Part shown: in pieces, positions 7,352 through 15,586 of the stretch
How positions within the stretch are numbered: position 1 is the first letter of the stretch
How the letters are laid out: the number at the start of each line of letters is the position of its first letter
Source: Ruminococcaceae bacterium UBA7067
Lineage (GTDB): Bacteria; Bacillota; Clostridia; Oscillospirales; Acutalibacteraceae
Assembly (NCBI GenBank): GCA_002493755.1
Contig: DKZT01000017.1
Coordinates: 1 to 35,328, forward strand
Length of the DNA stretch: 35,328 nucleotides
Reading direction: 5' to 3'
Made by a program: the position numbers and the translations under genes
Notes under the pieces: generated by a model
The model's database searches: none
What the model was told of the DNA's origin: nothing
What the model saw: the letters and a program-made list of their open reading frames with translations, nothing else

Positions 7352-9410
7352 AGCAAACGCCCCCGTCAGAAAGCTCTGTGTCGTCACAGTCGGAATATAC
7401 TCTTCCGTTCTCTGCGGTAAATTTTATTATCCTCTCTCCCTTGTTCTGCTTTGAAATTCCGTCATCGGTGTAAAGCTCATATTCTGCCCTGCCGTCAACC
7501 CAGCCGAACAACTCTATCTTGTCAAGGCTGAGCTTTTCTGTGTTTTCCGATGGTCTGCAAAGCGGCAAAAGCCTGTTTTTCTTCACAAAAATCGGCACCT
7601 GATTAAGCGGAACCTCGATAAAGTGATGACCCTTTTCAAGCCTTGTGAGCGTGAAGCTCTCAGCGGTGTCAAACATAACAAGAAGCATATCCTCGGGCAG
7701 ATAAACATTTCTGCCGATTGCGTTCTGCTCATAAACGGGCGCAATCATAGCTTCATCGCCGAGCATAAGCTGATCCTCAACACTGCAAGCGATTTTATCC
7801 TCGTGATAATCAAACGCAAGAGGACGGAACATCATATCATAGCTGTCGTTTGCCTTGTTGAACTCACTGTAAAGATACGGAATCAGGCGGTAGCGAAGCT
7901 TGATAATCTCACGGAATTCCTCAGGCTTTTCAAAATTATAGCACTCCTGCGCTCTTGTGCCGAGAGCTGCGTGGTTTCTCATAAGCGGTGAGAATATACC
8001 GAGCGCAAGCCAACGCATAAGCAAATCCCTTGTGCAGTTGCCGCCGAAACCGCCGAGGTCTGCTCCCGTGTATAAAAATCCGCACATATTGAGCGATGGA
8101 AGCATTTTAAGATTCAGCAGGATATGACTCCACCACGACTGATTGTCGCCCATCCATATTCCTCCGAAGCGGTGCATACCGATGTAGGAAGCACGGGAGA
8201 AAAGCAGGGTTCTCTTATTCGGTCTTATCTCGTCAAGAGCCTCTGCGGCGCTCTTTGTCATATTATAGCCGTACAGGTTATGCACATCATAATGGCGCAC
8301 CTTTTTGCCGTCCATATCGTGGTACATAGCCTTGTAGTCCTCTGTGCTGTTCGAGAGCTTTACGAATGCGTCACGCAAATCAAAGAAGTTATTTACATCA
8401 AGCGGCTTGCCCTTTTGATTTTCAACATACTCCCACGCTCTGTCAAGACCCTTTTCGGAGTAGAAAATCGCAGGCTCGTTCATATCGTTCCAGAAGCCGT
8501 CAATGCCCATATCCGTAAGGCGCTTGTACTTCATTCCGAACCAATGCCTTGCCTCGCTGTTGAGGAAATCGGGGAACAGCGTTTTGCCCGGCCACACAGC
8601 CGTAACATAGTTTTCGCCGTTTTCGTCCTTGCAGAAATACCCCTTTTCAACGCCATCCTCATAAACATCATAGCCGTCCTCAATCTTAACGCCTGCGTCT
8701 ATTATCGGAACGAGGTGTATTCCCTCCTCCTTAAGCTCTGCGGCAAGCGCAGCCAAATCGGGGAATTTTTCACCGTCAACGGTGAAGTCCTTGAAGCGCT
8801 CCATATAGTCAATATCAAGGTAAATTGAATCAATCGGAATTTCAGCGTCCTTGTAACCCTTTGCAACGGCTCTCACGCTTGCTTCATCGGGGTAGCTCCA
8901 GCGGCACTGCTGATAGCCGAACGCCCAAAGCGGCGGAGTGTAGCTTTTGCCGATCATTTTGCGGAACTGCCTTACTATGTCCCTTATCGACTCGCCTGTT
9001 ATCTCGTAGAAGTAAAAATTCCCGTCCTCGGCTGTTATTTCAAGCGTGTCATAGCTTTCAGCACAGATGTCAAAGCTCACCTTGCCCGGTATATCGACAA
9101 ACACGCCGAACGGCTTTTCCTCGTCAATAACTATAAAATTGTGTGCTCCGTAAAGCGACTGCTTATCCTCGGTGTGAATGGGGTCATCTGAGCAGAAGCT
9201 GTCGTAATGCCAGCCTCTCTTGTTTATTCCCCTTGTGCTTTCGCCCAGTCCGTAAACTGCAACGCCCTGCGGCAGTGTTCTTTTAAAGCTCAGGCAATTA
9301 CTTTCAAGTGTAAAATACTGCGGCTTGCCGCTTGTGCATTCCTGAACCTTCTCAAAATCAACTACTGCGCCTGTTTCTGTCGGATCACCGAATTTGTACC
9401 TAAAAATCAT
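7344..9410 (-). CDS. GH31 family alpha-glucosidase
   Basis: Glycoside hydrolase family 31 enzyme that removes glucose from the non-reducing end of alpha-glucosides. The 688-residue product has an N-terminal beta domain (GLGESTRGINKRG, DDPIHTEDKQSLYGAHNF), the (beta/alpha)8 barrel with the nucleophile Asp309 in GFWNDMNEPAIF and the acid/base Asp422 in GGIWMGDNQSWW, and C-terminal beta domains. From memory the motifs and residue spacing closely follow Ro-alphaG1 of Blautia obeum, an isomaltose-preferring alpha-glucosidase, so alpha-1,6 preference is a reasonable guess. There is no signal peptide, so it is cytoplasmic and acts on imported oligosaccharides. No sugar transporter lies beside it. 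Confidence 0.93.
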   Translation of the reverse strand: MIFRYKFGDPTETGAVVDFEKVQECTSGKPQYFTLESNCLSFKRTLPQGVAVYGLGESTRGINKRGWHYDSFCSDDPIHTEDKQSLYGAHNFIVIDEEKPFGVFVDIPGKVSFDICAESYDTLEITAEDGNFYFYEITGESIRDIVRQFRKMIGKSYTPPLWAFGYQQCRWSYPDEASVRAVAKGYKDAEIPIDSIYLDIDYMERFKDFTVDGEKFPDLAALAAELKEEGIHLVPIIDAGVKIEDGYDVYEDGVEKGYFCKDENGENYVTAVWPGKTLFPDFLNSEARHWFGMKYKRLTDMGIDGFWNDMNEPAIFYSEKGLDRAWEYVENQKGKPLDVNNFFDLRDAFVKLSNSTEDYKAMYHDMDGKKVRHYDVHNLYGYNMTKSAAEALDEIRPNKRTLLFSRASYIGMHRFGGIWMGDNQSWWSHILLNLKMLPSLNMCGFLYTGADLGGFGGNCTRDLLMRWLALGIFSPLMRNHAALGTRAQECYNFEKPEEFREIIKLRYRLIPYLYSEFNKANDSYDMMFRPLAFDYHEDKIACSVEDQLMLGDEAMIAPVYEQNAIGRNVYLPEDMLLVMFDTAESFTLTRLEKGHHFIEVPLNQVPIFVKKNRLLPLCRPSENTEKLSLDKIELFGWVDGRAEYELYTDDGISKQNKGERIIKFTAENGRVYSDCDDTELSDGGVCFD

Positions 9411-9534
9411 AAATTATCATCTTCCTTTCTTGCTATCTTGTGCAAAATATAATATAATAAGAGTATACATCTTAATTATACATACTGCGGTGAAAAATGC
9501 AATTAACAATATATTAATAAAAGGAGTTTACGAG

Positions 9535-10389
9535 ATGCCAAAAAATGTTATTATCACAGCCGACAGCACCTGCGACTTGAACGACGAGCTTAAAAGCCGT
9601 TATAACATCAGCACTATACCTCTGCACATTACAATGAACGACGAATGCCGTGAGGATATGGTAAATATTACTCCCGATGAAATTTACGATAATTTCTACA
9701 AAACAGGCTCACTGCCGAAAACCTCTGCAATCAGCATCGGCGAGTATACGAGCTTTTTCAGGCAGTTTACCGAGCAGGGTCTTGAGGTTGTGCATATAAA
9801 CCTCGGCGGTGCGCTTTCCTCCTCCGCACAAAACGCAGCAGCAGCTGCAAGAGAGCTTCAGGGTGTATACACAGTTGACAGCTGCAGTCTTTCAAGCGGA
9901 ACGGGTCATCTTGTTATCGAGGCGGCTCTTGCTGTGGAACAGGGCTTTTCGGCAAAGGAAACCGCAGTGAAAATCAGCAAAATGCGTTCAAACATTCACG
10001 CAAGCTTTATTATAGATAAATTAAACTTCCTGCGTGCAGGAGGACGCTGTTCAACACTTGCAATGCTCGGAGCAAATCTGCTGAATTTAAAGCCGTGTAT
10101 CGAGGTTGACAACTCGGACGGCTCAATGACAGTCGGCAAGAAGTACAGAGGAAAGCTTGACAGAGTGCTTGCTCAGTATGTTGACGAGCGGTTAAGCCTG
10201 TATGACAACATAAAAAAAGACAGAATTTTCATCACACATTCGGGCATAAGCCGCGAGATTGAACAGGCAGTTTTTGAGCAAATCAAGAGCAAAAACTACT
10301 TTAAAGAGATTTATATCACTAAAGCCAGCTGCACAATATCCTCACACTGCGGCCCGAATACTCTCGGTATTCTGTTTATGACGGAGTGA
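9535..10389 (+). CDS. DegV family fatty-acid-binding protein, second copy
   Basis: 284-residue DegV/FakB-like protein. Motifs: ITADSTCDL at the N-terminus, KTSAISIGEY, NLGGALSSSAQNA, and a C-terminal SSHCGPNTLGILFM. It is only distantly similar to the first copy at 2897, so the two may bind different fatty acids, as multiple FakB proteins do in other Firmicutes. The ATG at 9535 has AAAGGAG 8 bp upstream; the open frame extends further but has no better start. It is divergent from the GH31 gene and is followed by the repeat cluster at 10.4-10.7 kb. Confidence 0.92.
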   Translation: MPKNVIITADSTCDLNDELKSRYNISTIPLHITMNDECREDMVNITPDEIYDNFYKTGSLPKTSAISIGEYTSFFRQFTEQGLEVVHINLGGALSSSAQNAAAAARELQGVYTVDSCSLSSGTGHLVIEAALAVEQGFSAKETAVKISKMRSNIHASFIIDKLNFLRAGGRCSTLAMLGANLLNLKPCIEVDNSDGSMTVGKKYRGKLDRVLAQYVDERLSLYDNIKKDRIFITHSGISREIEQAVFEQIKSKNYFKEIYITKASCTISSHCGPNTLGILFMTE

Positions 10390-10394
10390 TGATA

Positions 10395-10440
10395 GTGCGG
10401 CTTCGCCGCAGAGTTTAGAGTGGAGAGTGGAGAGTGGAGA
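10395..10440. repeat. GCGGCTTCGCCGC hairpin and GAGTNNA heptads
   Basis: Directly after the second degV: the hairpin GTGCGGCTTCGCCGCA (10395-10410), then GAGTTTA and three GAGTGGA heptads running into GATGAATTTCGCAAC, where the MITE-like copy B begins. Confidence 0.75.
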
Positions 10441-10596
10441 TGAATTTCGCAACAGGGTTGTAGGGAACACTCATGAGTGTTCCGGCTCGAGCCGATGAAT
10501 GTTATACTTTATTCTGATTTTGTTTAAAACCGTAATAACCGCATCTATCCCGGAACGGTCATGACCGTTCCCTACGAACATACAGCCTTGTTGCAA
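10441..10596 (-). repeat. MITE-like palindromic element, copy B (inverted)
   Basis: Reverse-complement copy of the element at 6486-6639. The left palindrome here is GTAGGGAACACTCATGAGTG, followed by GGCTCGAGCC, the block ATGAATGTTATAC, a diverged middle, and GGAACGGTCATGACCGTTCC followed by CTACGAACATACAGCCTTGTTGC. Where copy A has GGTCTTGACC this copy has the perfect GGTCATGACC. Together the two copies flank the hemolysin III-GH31-degV block as inverted repeats. Confidence 0.8.
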
Positions 10597-10609
10597 GTAT
10601 TTTTTTATT

Positions 10610-10671
10610 CAAAGAGCCGCAAAGCGGCGACAACCAGCCCTTCACTCTCAACTCTCAACTCTTCACTCTTT
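10610..10671. repeat. GCCGCAAAGCGGC hairpin and heptads
   Basis: AAAGAGCCGCAAAGCGGCGACAACC module, then CTCTCAA/CTCTTCA heptads, just upstream of the HIT gene. It is the mirror-image arrangement of 6366-6485 and matches 30168-30228 in the same orientation. Confidence 0.75.
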
Positions 10672-10704
10672 ATATATATTTACTTAATTTAGGAGATGTT
10701 AAAA

Positions 10705-11043
10705 ATGGATTGTATTTTCTGCAAGATAGCAAACGGTGAAATTCCGTCTAAAAAGGTTTATGAGGACGATAAATGCCTTGCCTTTTACGATTTAAACCCA
10801 CAGGCTCCGGTACACGTTCTGTTTATCCCGAAGCAGCACATCTGCTGTGTAAACAAGATAACAGAGGACAACGCAGATGCTGTGGCTCATATCTTCACGG
10901 TCATTCCGAAGGTAGCAAAAGAGCTTGGTCTTGAAAACGGCTACCGCATAATCAACAACTGCGGCAAGGACGCAGGACAGACTGTTATGCACCTGCACTT
11001 CCATCTGCTCGGAGGCAAGACTTTGGGCGAAAAGATTATCTGA
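10705..11043 (+). CDS. HIT family nucleotide phosphoramidase/hydrolase
   Basis: Histidine-triad (HINT-like) purine nucleotide phosphoramidase. The 112-residue protein has the CxxC pair DCIFCK at the N-terminus, KVYEDD, and the catalytic triad HLHFHLL near the C-terminus. The start at 10705 is chosen because AGGAG (10691-10695) lies 9 bp upstream and abuts the earlier ATG at 10696. comEC follows after about 40 bp on the same strand. Confidence 0.95.
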   Translation: MDCIFCKIANGEIPSKKVYEDDKCLAFYDLNPQAPVHVLFIPKQHICCVNKITEDNADAVAHIFTVIPKVAKELGLENGYRIINNCGKDAGQTVMHLHFHLLGGKTLGEKII

Positions 11044-11084
11044 CTAAAACGCTTAGTTACCCACAGGCAAATAAACAGGAAAGA

Positions 11085-13217
11085 GTGATTTTTGTGAAAA
11101 GACCGCTGACCGTTTCAGGCTTTGCGCTTGGCGCAGGAGCCTTCTCGGCGGCTTATTTCAGCACGGAAATCGCTCTATTTCTTTGCTCGCTTTGCGTTTT
11201 CTGCTTTATCCTGTCGCTGATCATCAAGCGTTTTCGCAAGGCTGTTTTGTGCTTAACCCTGATTTCACTAGCCTTTGGCTTGGCTCTCGGCACAGCAAGA
11301 CTTTACTCCCTTAAAGCTGACGCAGAATGCCTGTTGCAAAATCCTGCGGTTGAAAACGCACAGTTTATCCCCGAAAAAGCGGTTGGCGAAAACCAGACAA
11401 TAGGACAGCTTATTCTGAACAGCGGAGAAAAAGTGAAAGCCTTTGTAAACGGCAAGGAACTCAAGCCTTTTGAGATTTACAGAATAAGCGGCACGCTTGA
11501 GAACCTTGCAGACAGCTTTAAGAATTACTGCTATTCACGGCAGGTAAGCGTTCAGCTTTACGCACAGTCGGCTGTGCCGCTCGGCAAAACAGGCGGCAAT
11601 CCTCTGTTTTACACGGCTTATCAGGTTCAGTCAGCCTGCTCGGACAAGCTTTATACATATCTGCCGCACAAGGAGGCTTCAATAATTGACGCTCTTCTCC
11701 TCGGGAACAGACTGTCGCTCGATCGGGATTTATATTACGATTTCCGCACGAGCGGCGTGGCGCACATCGCCGTTGTGTCGGGTATGCACTTGTCTGTCAT
11801 ATCGTCCATTGTGTTTATGCTCTGCTGTTTCATAACACACAAGCACAGGCTGTCGAGCCTGACTGCAATCTTCGCCGTTATCTGCTTTATGCTCATAACA
11901 GGCTTTTCACTGTCGGTTGTGCGAGCAGGAATAATGTGCATAATTATGCTGTCGGGCAAATTATTTTCCCGTCAGGGAGATGCGCTAAACAGCTTAGGCT
12001 TTGCCGTTTTGCTGATAACGCTCATCAACCCGCTGTCACTGCTTGATGTCGGCTTTCAGCTTTCGGTTATGGCAACACTCGGCATAATAACTCTTTCGCC
12101 GTATATTGTTAAGAGCTGTTCACGGTACATTCAGAGCAAGCTGTTAAACAGCCTTATTTTAACTCCTGCCGCAATATCGCTTTCTGCATTTATTGCAACC
12201 GCACCGATTACATTCGTCAATTTCGATTTCATAGGCGTTTATTTTCTGTTCACCAATCTGCTCCTTACCTTTGCCGTTCCCGTGCTGTTGATTTTTTCAA
12301 TGCTGTTCGTCCTGTTTTCGTTTATACCGTTCTGCGGATTTTTATACTATCCCTGCGGCTTAATTGCAGGACTTCTCTCACGGTATATTGCATTCATAGT
12401 AAGTGCAGTGTCGGCTCTGACGTATGCAAGGCTTGATTTAGACATTCCGCACCGTGAAATCATTGTCGGTGTGCTTGTGCTTGCCGCCGCAGTTATAATC
12501 CTTATAAAGCGCACAGGAAAAGCCGCCTTGATAGCAGGCTCGGGCGCAATACTCGCTTTCTGTCTTATTCTGTCGCTCTTCACGGTAATCAGAGCAGACA
12601 ACGCAAGCCTTAAGCTGATAAGCACAGGCGAGGGTATAACCGCAGTCCTTGAGAAAAACGGCGAGAGCGCAGTTATAGCCTGCGGCGGAACAACGGGCAG
12701 ATACAGCATACAGAATCATCTGACCGACAGCGGCTGTGTAAATCTGCTGACGGTAAAGGGCGGCACAAGGGAGAGCGGCGGAATGTTCTCGGCTGTTGCC
12801 GCATCGTGCATAAGCGAGCAATATTTTGTTCAGGACGCAAGCGCAAACAAGCGTATTCTCTCCGAGCTGGACAGCGCAAGCGTTTACTACTCAGACGAAC
12901 AGATAATGCTGTGGGGTAAATACACCCTTACGCTCGTGCCGCTTGAAAGCTCCACTGCGGCGGTACTTGAGCTTGAAAACGAGTTTATACTCATTCTGCC
13001 GAACCCCGAATATGCCGAGCGACTGCCCGAAAAATACAGGAATCCCGACCTGCTTATTACAACAAAGCCGCTTGACAGCGGCACAATAAAATCCGATAAT
13101 ACTATTATCGCCTGCAGCAAGGCGCACGATGAAAAGTACGAACAGCAGGGTGTTTACAGTGACAACACGCTGTCGCTGTATCAGAGCAAAGAGATAAGCA
13201 TTGACTTAACGAGATGA
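11085..13217 (+). CDS. comEC: ComEC/Rec2-type DNA internalization protein with degenerate C-terminal domain
   Basis: Polytopic membrane protein that, with ComEA/ComFA, forms the channel for uptake of single-stranded DNA. The 710-residue product has two N-terminal membrane segments, a DUF4131-like soluble domain (about 90-180), and a competence domain with DALLLGNRLSLD and GVAHIAVVSGMHLSVIS followed by about eight membrane segments (about 210-490). The C-terminal 210 residues align by pattern with the metallo-beta-lactamase domain of ComEC, but its HxHxDH metal motif is replaced by KGGTRESGG (about 558-566) and no GD ligand is seen in LILPNPEYAE. The start is uncertain: GTG at 11085 or GTG at 11094. 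holA follows after 10 bp. Confidence 0.87.
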   Translation: MIFVKRPLTVSGFALGAGAFSAAYFSTEIALFLCSLCVFCFILSLIIKRFRKAVLCLTLISLAFGLALGTARLYSLKADAECLLQNPAVENAQFIPEKAVGENQTIGQLILNSGEKVKAFVNGKELKPFEIYRISGTLENLADSFKNYCYSRQVSVQLYAQSAVPLGKTGGNPLFYTAYQVQSACSDKLYTYLPHKEASIIDALLLGNRLSLDRDLYYDFRTSGVAHIAVVSGMHLSVISSIVFMLCCFITHKHRLSSLTAIFAVICFMLITGFSLSVVRAGIMCIIMLSGKLFSRQGDALNSLGFAVLLITLINPLSLLDVGFQLSVMATLGIITLSPYIVKSCSRYIQSKLLNSLILTPAAISLSAFIATAPITFVNFDFIGVYFLFTNLLLTFAVPVLLIFSMLFVLFSFIPFCGFLYYPCGLIAGLLSRYIAFIVSAVSALTYARLDLDIPHREIIVGVLVLAAAVIILIKRTGKAALIAGSGAILAFCLILSLFTVIRADNASLKLISTGEGITAVLEKNGESAVIACGGTTGRYSIQNHLTDSGCVNLLTVKGGTRESGGMFSAVAASCISEQYFVQDASANKRILSELDSASVYYSDEQIMLWGKYTLTLVPLESSTAAVLELENEFILILPNPEYAERLPEKYRNPDLLITTKPLDSGTIKSDNTIIACSKAHDEKYEQQGVYSDNTLSLYQSKEISIDLTR

Positions 13218-13227
13218 GGCGAATAAA

Positions 13228-14274
13228 ATGGCAAAAATGAACGAAGTGGAATTAAAGGCGAGGTTAAAATCAACCGCCGAGGACAATTTATTTCTTTTTT
13301 ACGGCGAGGAAAAGGTTCAGATACGCCACTACCTCGAAAAGCTGCGTGAGAAAACCGCAGGAAAAACGGCGGACGAGTTTTCAAGCCGCACCATAACTCA
13401 GGAGGACAGCCTGCAAACGCTTTACGACTCAGTTCTTGCGGCTCCGTCATTTCTCGCCGAGAAAATATTTGTAGCTGTGCTGGACTATGATTTCACACAG
13501 CTGTCCGACAAGGAAACCGAAAGCCTTGTCGCTCTGCTTGCAAATATTCCTCAGACAACCGTTCTTGTTTTTGCTTACCCGACCTCTTCCCCGTCCTTTG
13601 CAAGCGGCTCAAACAAGAAGCTTTTAAATGCCGCAGATAAGCACGGCATTACGGTAAGCTTTGAGCCGCTCACCGAAACTGCGCTTGAAAAACAGCTTGT
13701 GTATTGGGCGAAGCTCAGAGATGTTAAGCTAAACGAATATGACGCCGCACGGATTGTGTCCTACTGCGGATGTGATTTATCACTGCTGAAAAACGAGCTT
13801 GAAAAGCTTTGCGCATATAAGGCGCACGGCGAAATAACAAGAGATGACATTGAAAAATTTGTCACAAAAAATCTTGAGGCGAGAATTTTTGATATAGCTT
13901 CATACATCATTAATGGCGCACCCGACAAGGCAATATCGCAAATAAACATTTTAATTACGCAAAAGGAGTCGCCGCAGGGAATAATCTCGGTACTCGGGAG
14001 CGTATATGTTGATATATACAGGGTCAGAGCCGCACTTGAAAGCGGCGAAAGCCTTGAAGCACTTGCAAAACAGTTAAACTACGGCAAGCGCACCTTTGTA
14101 CTGCAAAAGGCGCAGAGGAACGGAAAAAGGCTGAGCAACAGCGCATTAAGGCAGAGCCTGAACGCAATAGCAGAAACTAACGCACAGCTCAACAGCTCAA
14201 ACGCAGACGGAAAAATCCTGCTTGAAAAGCTTGTTGCAAGGCTGACGCTCATACGCACGGAGGCAAAAAATTGA
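13228..14274 (+). CDS. holA: DNA polymerase III subunit delta
   Basis: Clamp-loader delta subunit that opens the beta sliding clamp. The 348-residue product fits the family in length and architecture: an N-terminal AAA-like fold with FLFYGEEKVQIRHYL, then the middle LSLLKNELEKLCAY segment, and a C-terminal helical collar domain with GYGK-like NYGKRTFVLQKA. comEC-holA is a conserved neighbour pair in Firmicutes, which supports the call. Its TGA overlaps the TTG of the next gene by 3 bases. Confidence 0.93.
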   Translation: MAKMNEVELKARLKSTAEDNLFLFYGEEKVQIRHYLEKLREKTAGKTADEFSSRTITQEDSLQTLYDSVLAAPSFLAEKIFVAVLDYDFTQLSDKETESLVALLANIPQTTVLVFAYPTSSPSFASGSNKKLLNAADKHGITVSFEPLTETALEKQLVYWAKLRDVKLNEYDAARIVSYCGCDLSLLKNELEKLCAYKAHGEITRDDIEKFVTKNLEARIFDIASYIINGAPDKAISQINILITQKESPQGIISVLGSVYVDIYRVRAALESGESLEALAKQLNYGKRTFVLQKAQRNGKRLSNSALRQSLNAIAETNAQLNSSNADGKILLEKLVARLTLIRTEAKN

Positions 14275-14858
14275 TAAAAATAAAAGAGGCTGTAATAGTT
14301 GAGGGAAAATATGACAAAATAAAGCTGAGCGGCTTAATTGACGCACCGATTATTGAAACAAACGGCTTTCGCATTTTCAAGGACAAGGAAAAGGCGGCTT
14401 TGCTTAAGGCTCTGGCGAATACAAACGGAATTATTATACTAACAGACAGCGACTCGGCTGGCTTTGTAATACGCAGTCACATCAAGGGCATTGTCGGCTC
14501 GGGCAGAGTTATCAACGCCTATATTCCCGAAATTCTCGGCAAGGAAAAACGCAAAAGTCAGCCGTCAAAGGAGGGTTTTCTCGGTGTTGAGGGTGTGAAT
14601 GACGAATATATAATAAACGCACTGAAAAGCTGCGGCGCAACCCTTGTTGACAAAGCAAACGAAAAGCCTCAGAAAAAAATCACCAAAACCGATCTTTACA
14701 ACGCAGGACTTACAGGCAGAGAAAACAGCGCGTTACTTCGGCAAAAGCTGCTGAAAAAGCTTAACCTGCCGAAATATATAACCGCAAACGCACTGCTTGA
14801 AATTCTCAACTGCCTTATCCCCTACGATGAGTTCTGGGAGCTTATGGAGAAATTGTAA
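14271..14858 (+). CDS. Toprim/DUF4093 protein, RNase M5-like
   Basis: Small Toprim nuclease-like protein of 195 residues. The Toprim signature is intact: VIVEGKYDK (catalytic Glu) near residue 10 and ILTDSDSAGF (DxD) near residue 60. The C-terminal part (TDLYNAGLTGRENSALLRQKL) resembles the tail domain of RNase M5 (RnmV), which matures 5S rRNA. It may be RNase M5 itself or the related clostridial DUF4093 paralogue; M5 genes normally sit next to rsmA/ksgA, which is not seen here. It starts with TTG overlapping the holA stop (TTGA); GGAGG (14259-14263) at 7 bp supports this start. Confidence 0.75.
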   Translation: MIKIKEAVIVEGKYDKIKLSGLIDAPIIETNGFRIFKDKEKAALLKALANTNGIIILTDSDSAGFVIRSHIKGIVGSGRVINAYIPEILGKEKRKSQPSKEGFLGVEGVNDEYIINALKSCGATLVDKANEKPQKKITKTDLYNAGLTGRENSALLRQKLLKKLNLPKYITANALLEILNCLIPYDEFWELMEKL

Positions 14859-14906
14859 CCAAAATTTTCTCCTGATAATTTGTGTATTTTAACCGTATAA
14901 AGAGTG

Positions 14907-14935
14907 TTGACACCCTGCTGATTTGGTGTTATAAT
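14907..14935 (+). promoter_or_regulatory. Sigma-A promoter of rubrerythrin
   Basis: Perfect TTGACA (14907-14912), 17-bp spacer, perfect TATAAT (14930-14935), followed by a 43-nt A/T-rich leader with AAAGGAG. This predicts strong expression. Confidence 0.92.
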
Positions 14936-14978
14936 TAAATAAATCAATAATAATTATTATTTTAAAGGAGTGTTGATT

Positions 14979-15512
14979 ATGGAACTTAAGGGTTCAAAAA
15001 CAGAAGCTAACTTAATGACTGCATTTGCAGGCGAATCACAGGCAAGAAACAAATACACCTATTTTGCTTCAAAGGCAAAAAAGGAGGGCTATGTTCAGAT
15101 AGCACAGCTTTTTGAAGAAACAGCCAACAACGAGAAGGAGCACGCAAAAATCTGGTTCAAGCTCTTAAACGGCATCGGCTCAACTCCCGAAAACCTCGAA
15201 GCCGCCGCACAGGGCGAAAACTACGAATGGACGGATATGTATAAGACCTTTGCCGAGGAGGCTCGTGCAGAAGGCTTTGACCATATCGCATATCTTTTTG
15301 AAAGCGTAGGCAAGATTGAAAAGGAGCACGAGGAACGCTACCGCACACTTCTTGCGAATGTTAAGAACGGCGAGGTGTTCAAAAAGGGCAGCATCGTTGT
15401 ATGGGAATGCAGTAACTGCGGCCACATTGTAATCGGCGAGCAGGCACCGCAGATGTGCCCCGTATGCGCTCATCCGCAGGCATATTTCAGAATTAAGGCT
15501 AAGAATTATTAA
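14979..15512 (+). CDS. rbr: Rubrerythrin
   Basis: Non-haem iron peroxidase that reduces hydrogen peroxide in anaerobes. The 177-residue product has an N-terminal ferritin-like diiron domain (GESQARNKYTYFASKAKKEG; ETANNEKEHAK; EEARAEGFDHIAYLFESVGKIEKEHEERY) and a C-terminal rubredoxin domain with two CxxC pairs (CSNCG, CPVCA). The ATG at 14979 is 8 bp after AAAGGAG (14964-14970). It is convergent with the feo operon and shares its terminator. Having an iron-rich enzyme next to iron-uptake genes is fitting, but no metal box was seen at its promoter. Confidence 0.96.
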   Translation: MELKGSKTEANLMTAFAGESQARNKYTYFASKAKKEGYVQIAQLFEETANNEKEHAKIWFKLLNGIGSTPENLEAAAQGENYEWTDMYKTFAEEARAEGFDHIAYLFESVGKIEKEHEERYRTLLANVKNGEVFKKGSIVVWECSNCGHIVIGEQAPQMCPVCAHPQAYFRIKAKNY

Positions 15513-15528
15513 TCCTATAACAAAGCAC

Positions 15529-15578
15529 AAAAACGCTGCGGCAAAAACGGTTCAGTCCGTAATTGGCGCAGCGTTTTT
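15529..15578. terminator. Bidirectional terminator between rbr and feoB
   Basis: AAAAACGCTGCG (15529-15540) pairs perfectly with CGCAGCGTTTTT (15567-15578), with a small inner hairpin (ACGG/CCGT). The A and T tracts make it functional on both strands. On the minus strand it begins only 8 bp after the stop codon of the shortened feoB. Confidence 0.88.
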
Positions 15579-15586
15579 ACGTTCAT

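Noticed and set aside
8124..8828. 234-residue open frame on the plus strand inside the GH31 gene
   Set aside because: It is antisense to a strongly conserved enzyme with intact motifs, has no ribosome-binding site, and resembles no family. The same holds for long antisense frames at 3275-3880, 19995-20696 and 25362-26003.
15513..15586. Remainder of the FeoB permease in another frame
   Set aside because: Only 75 bp lie between the feoB stop and the end of rbr, and they are filled by a terminator.
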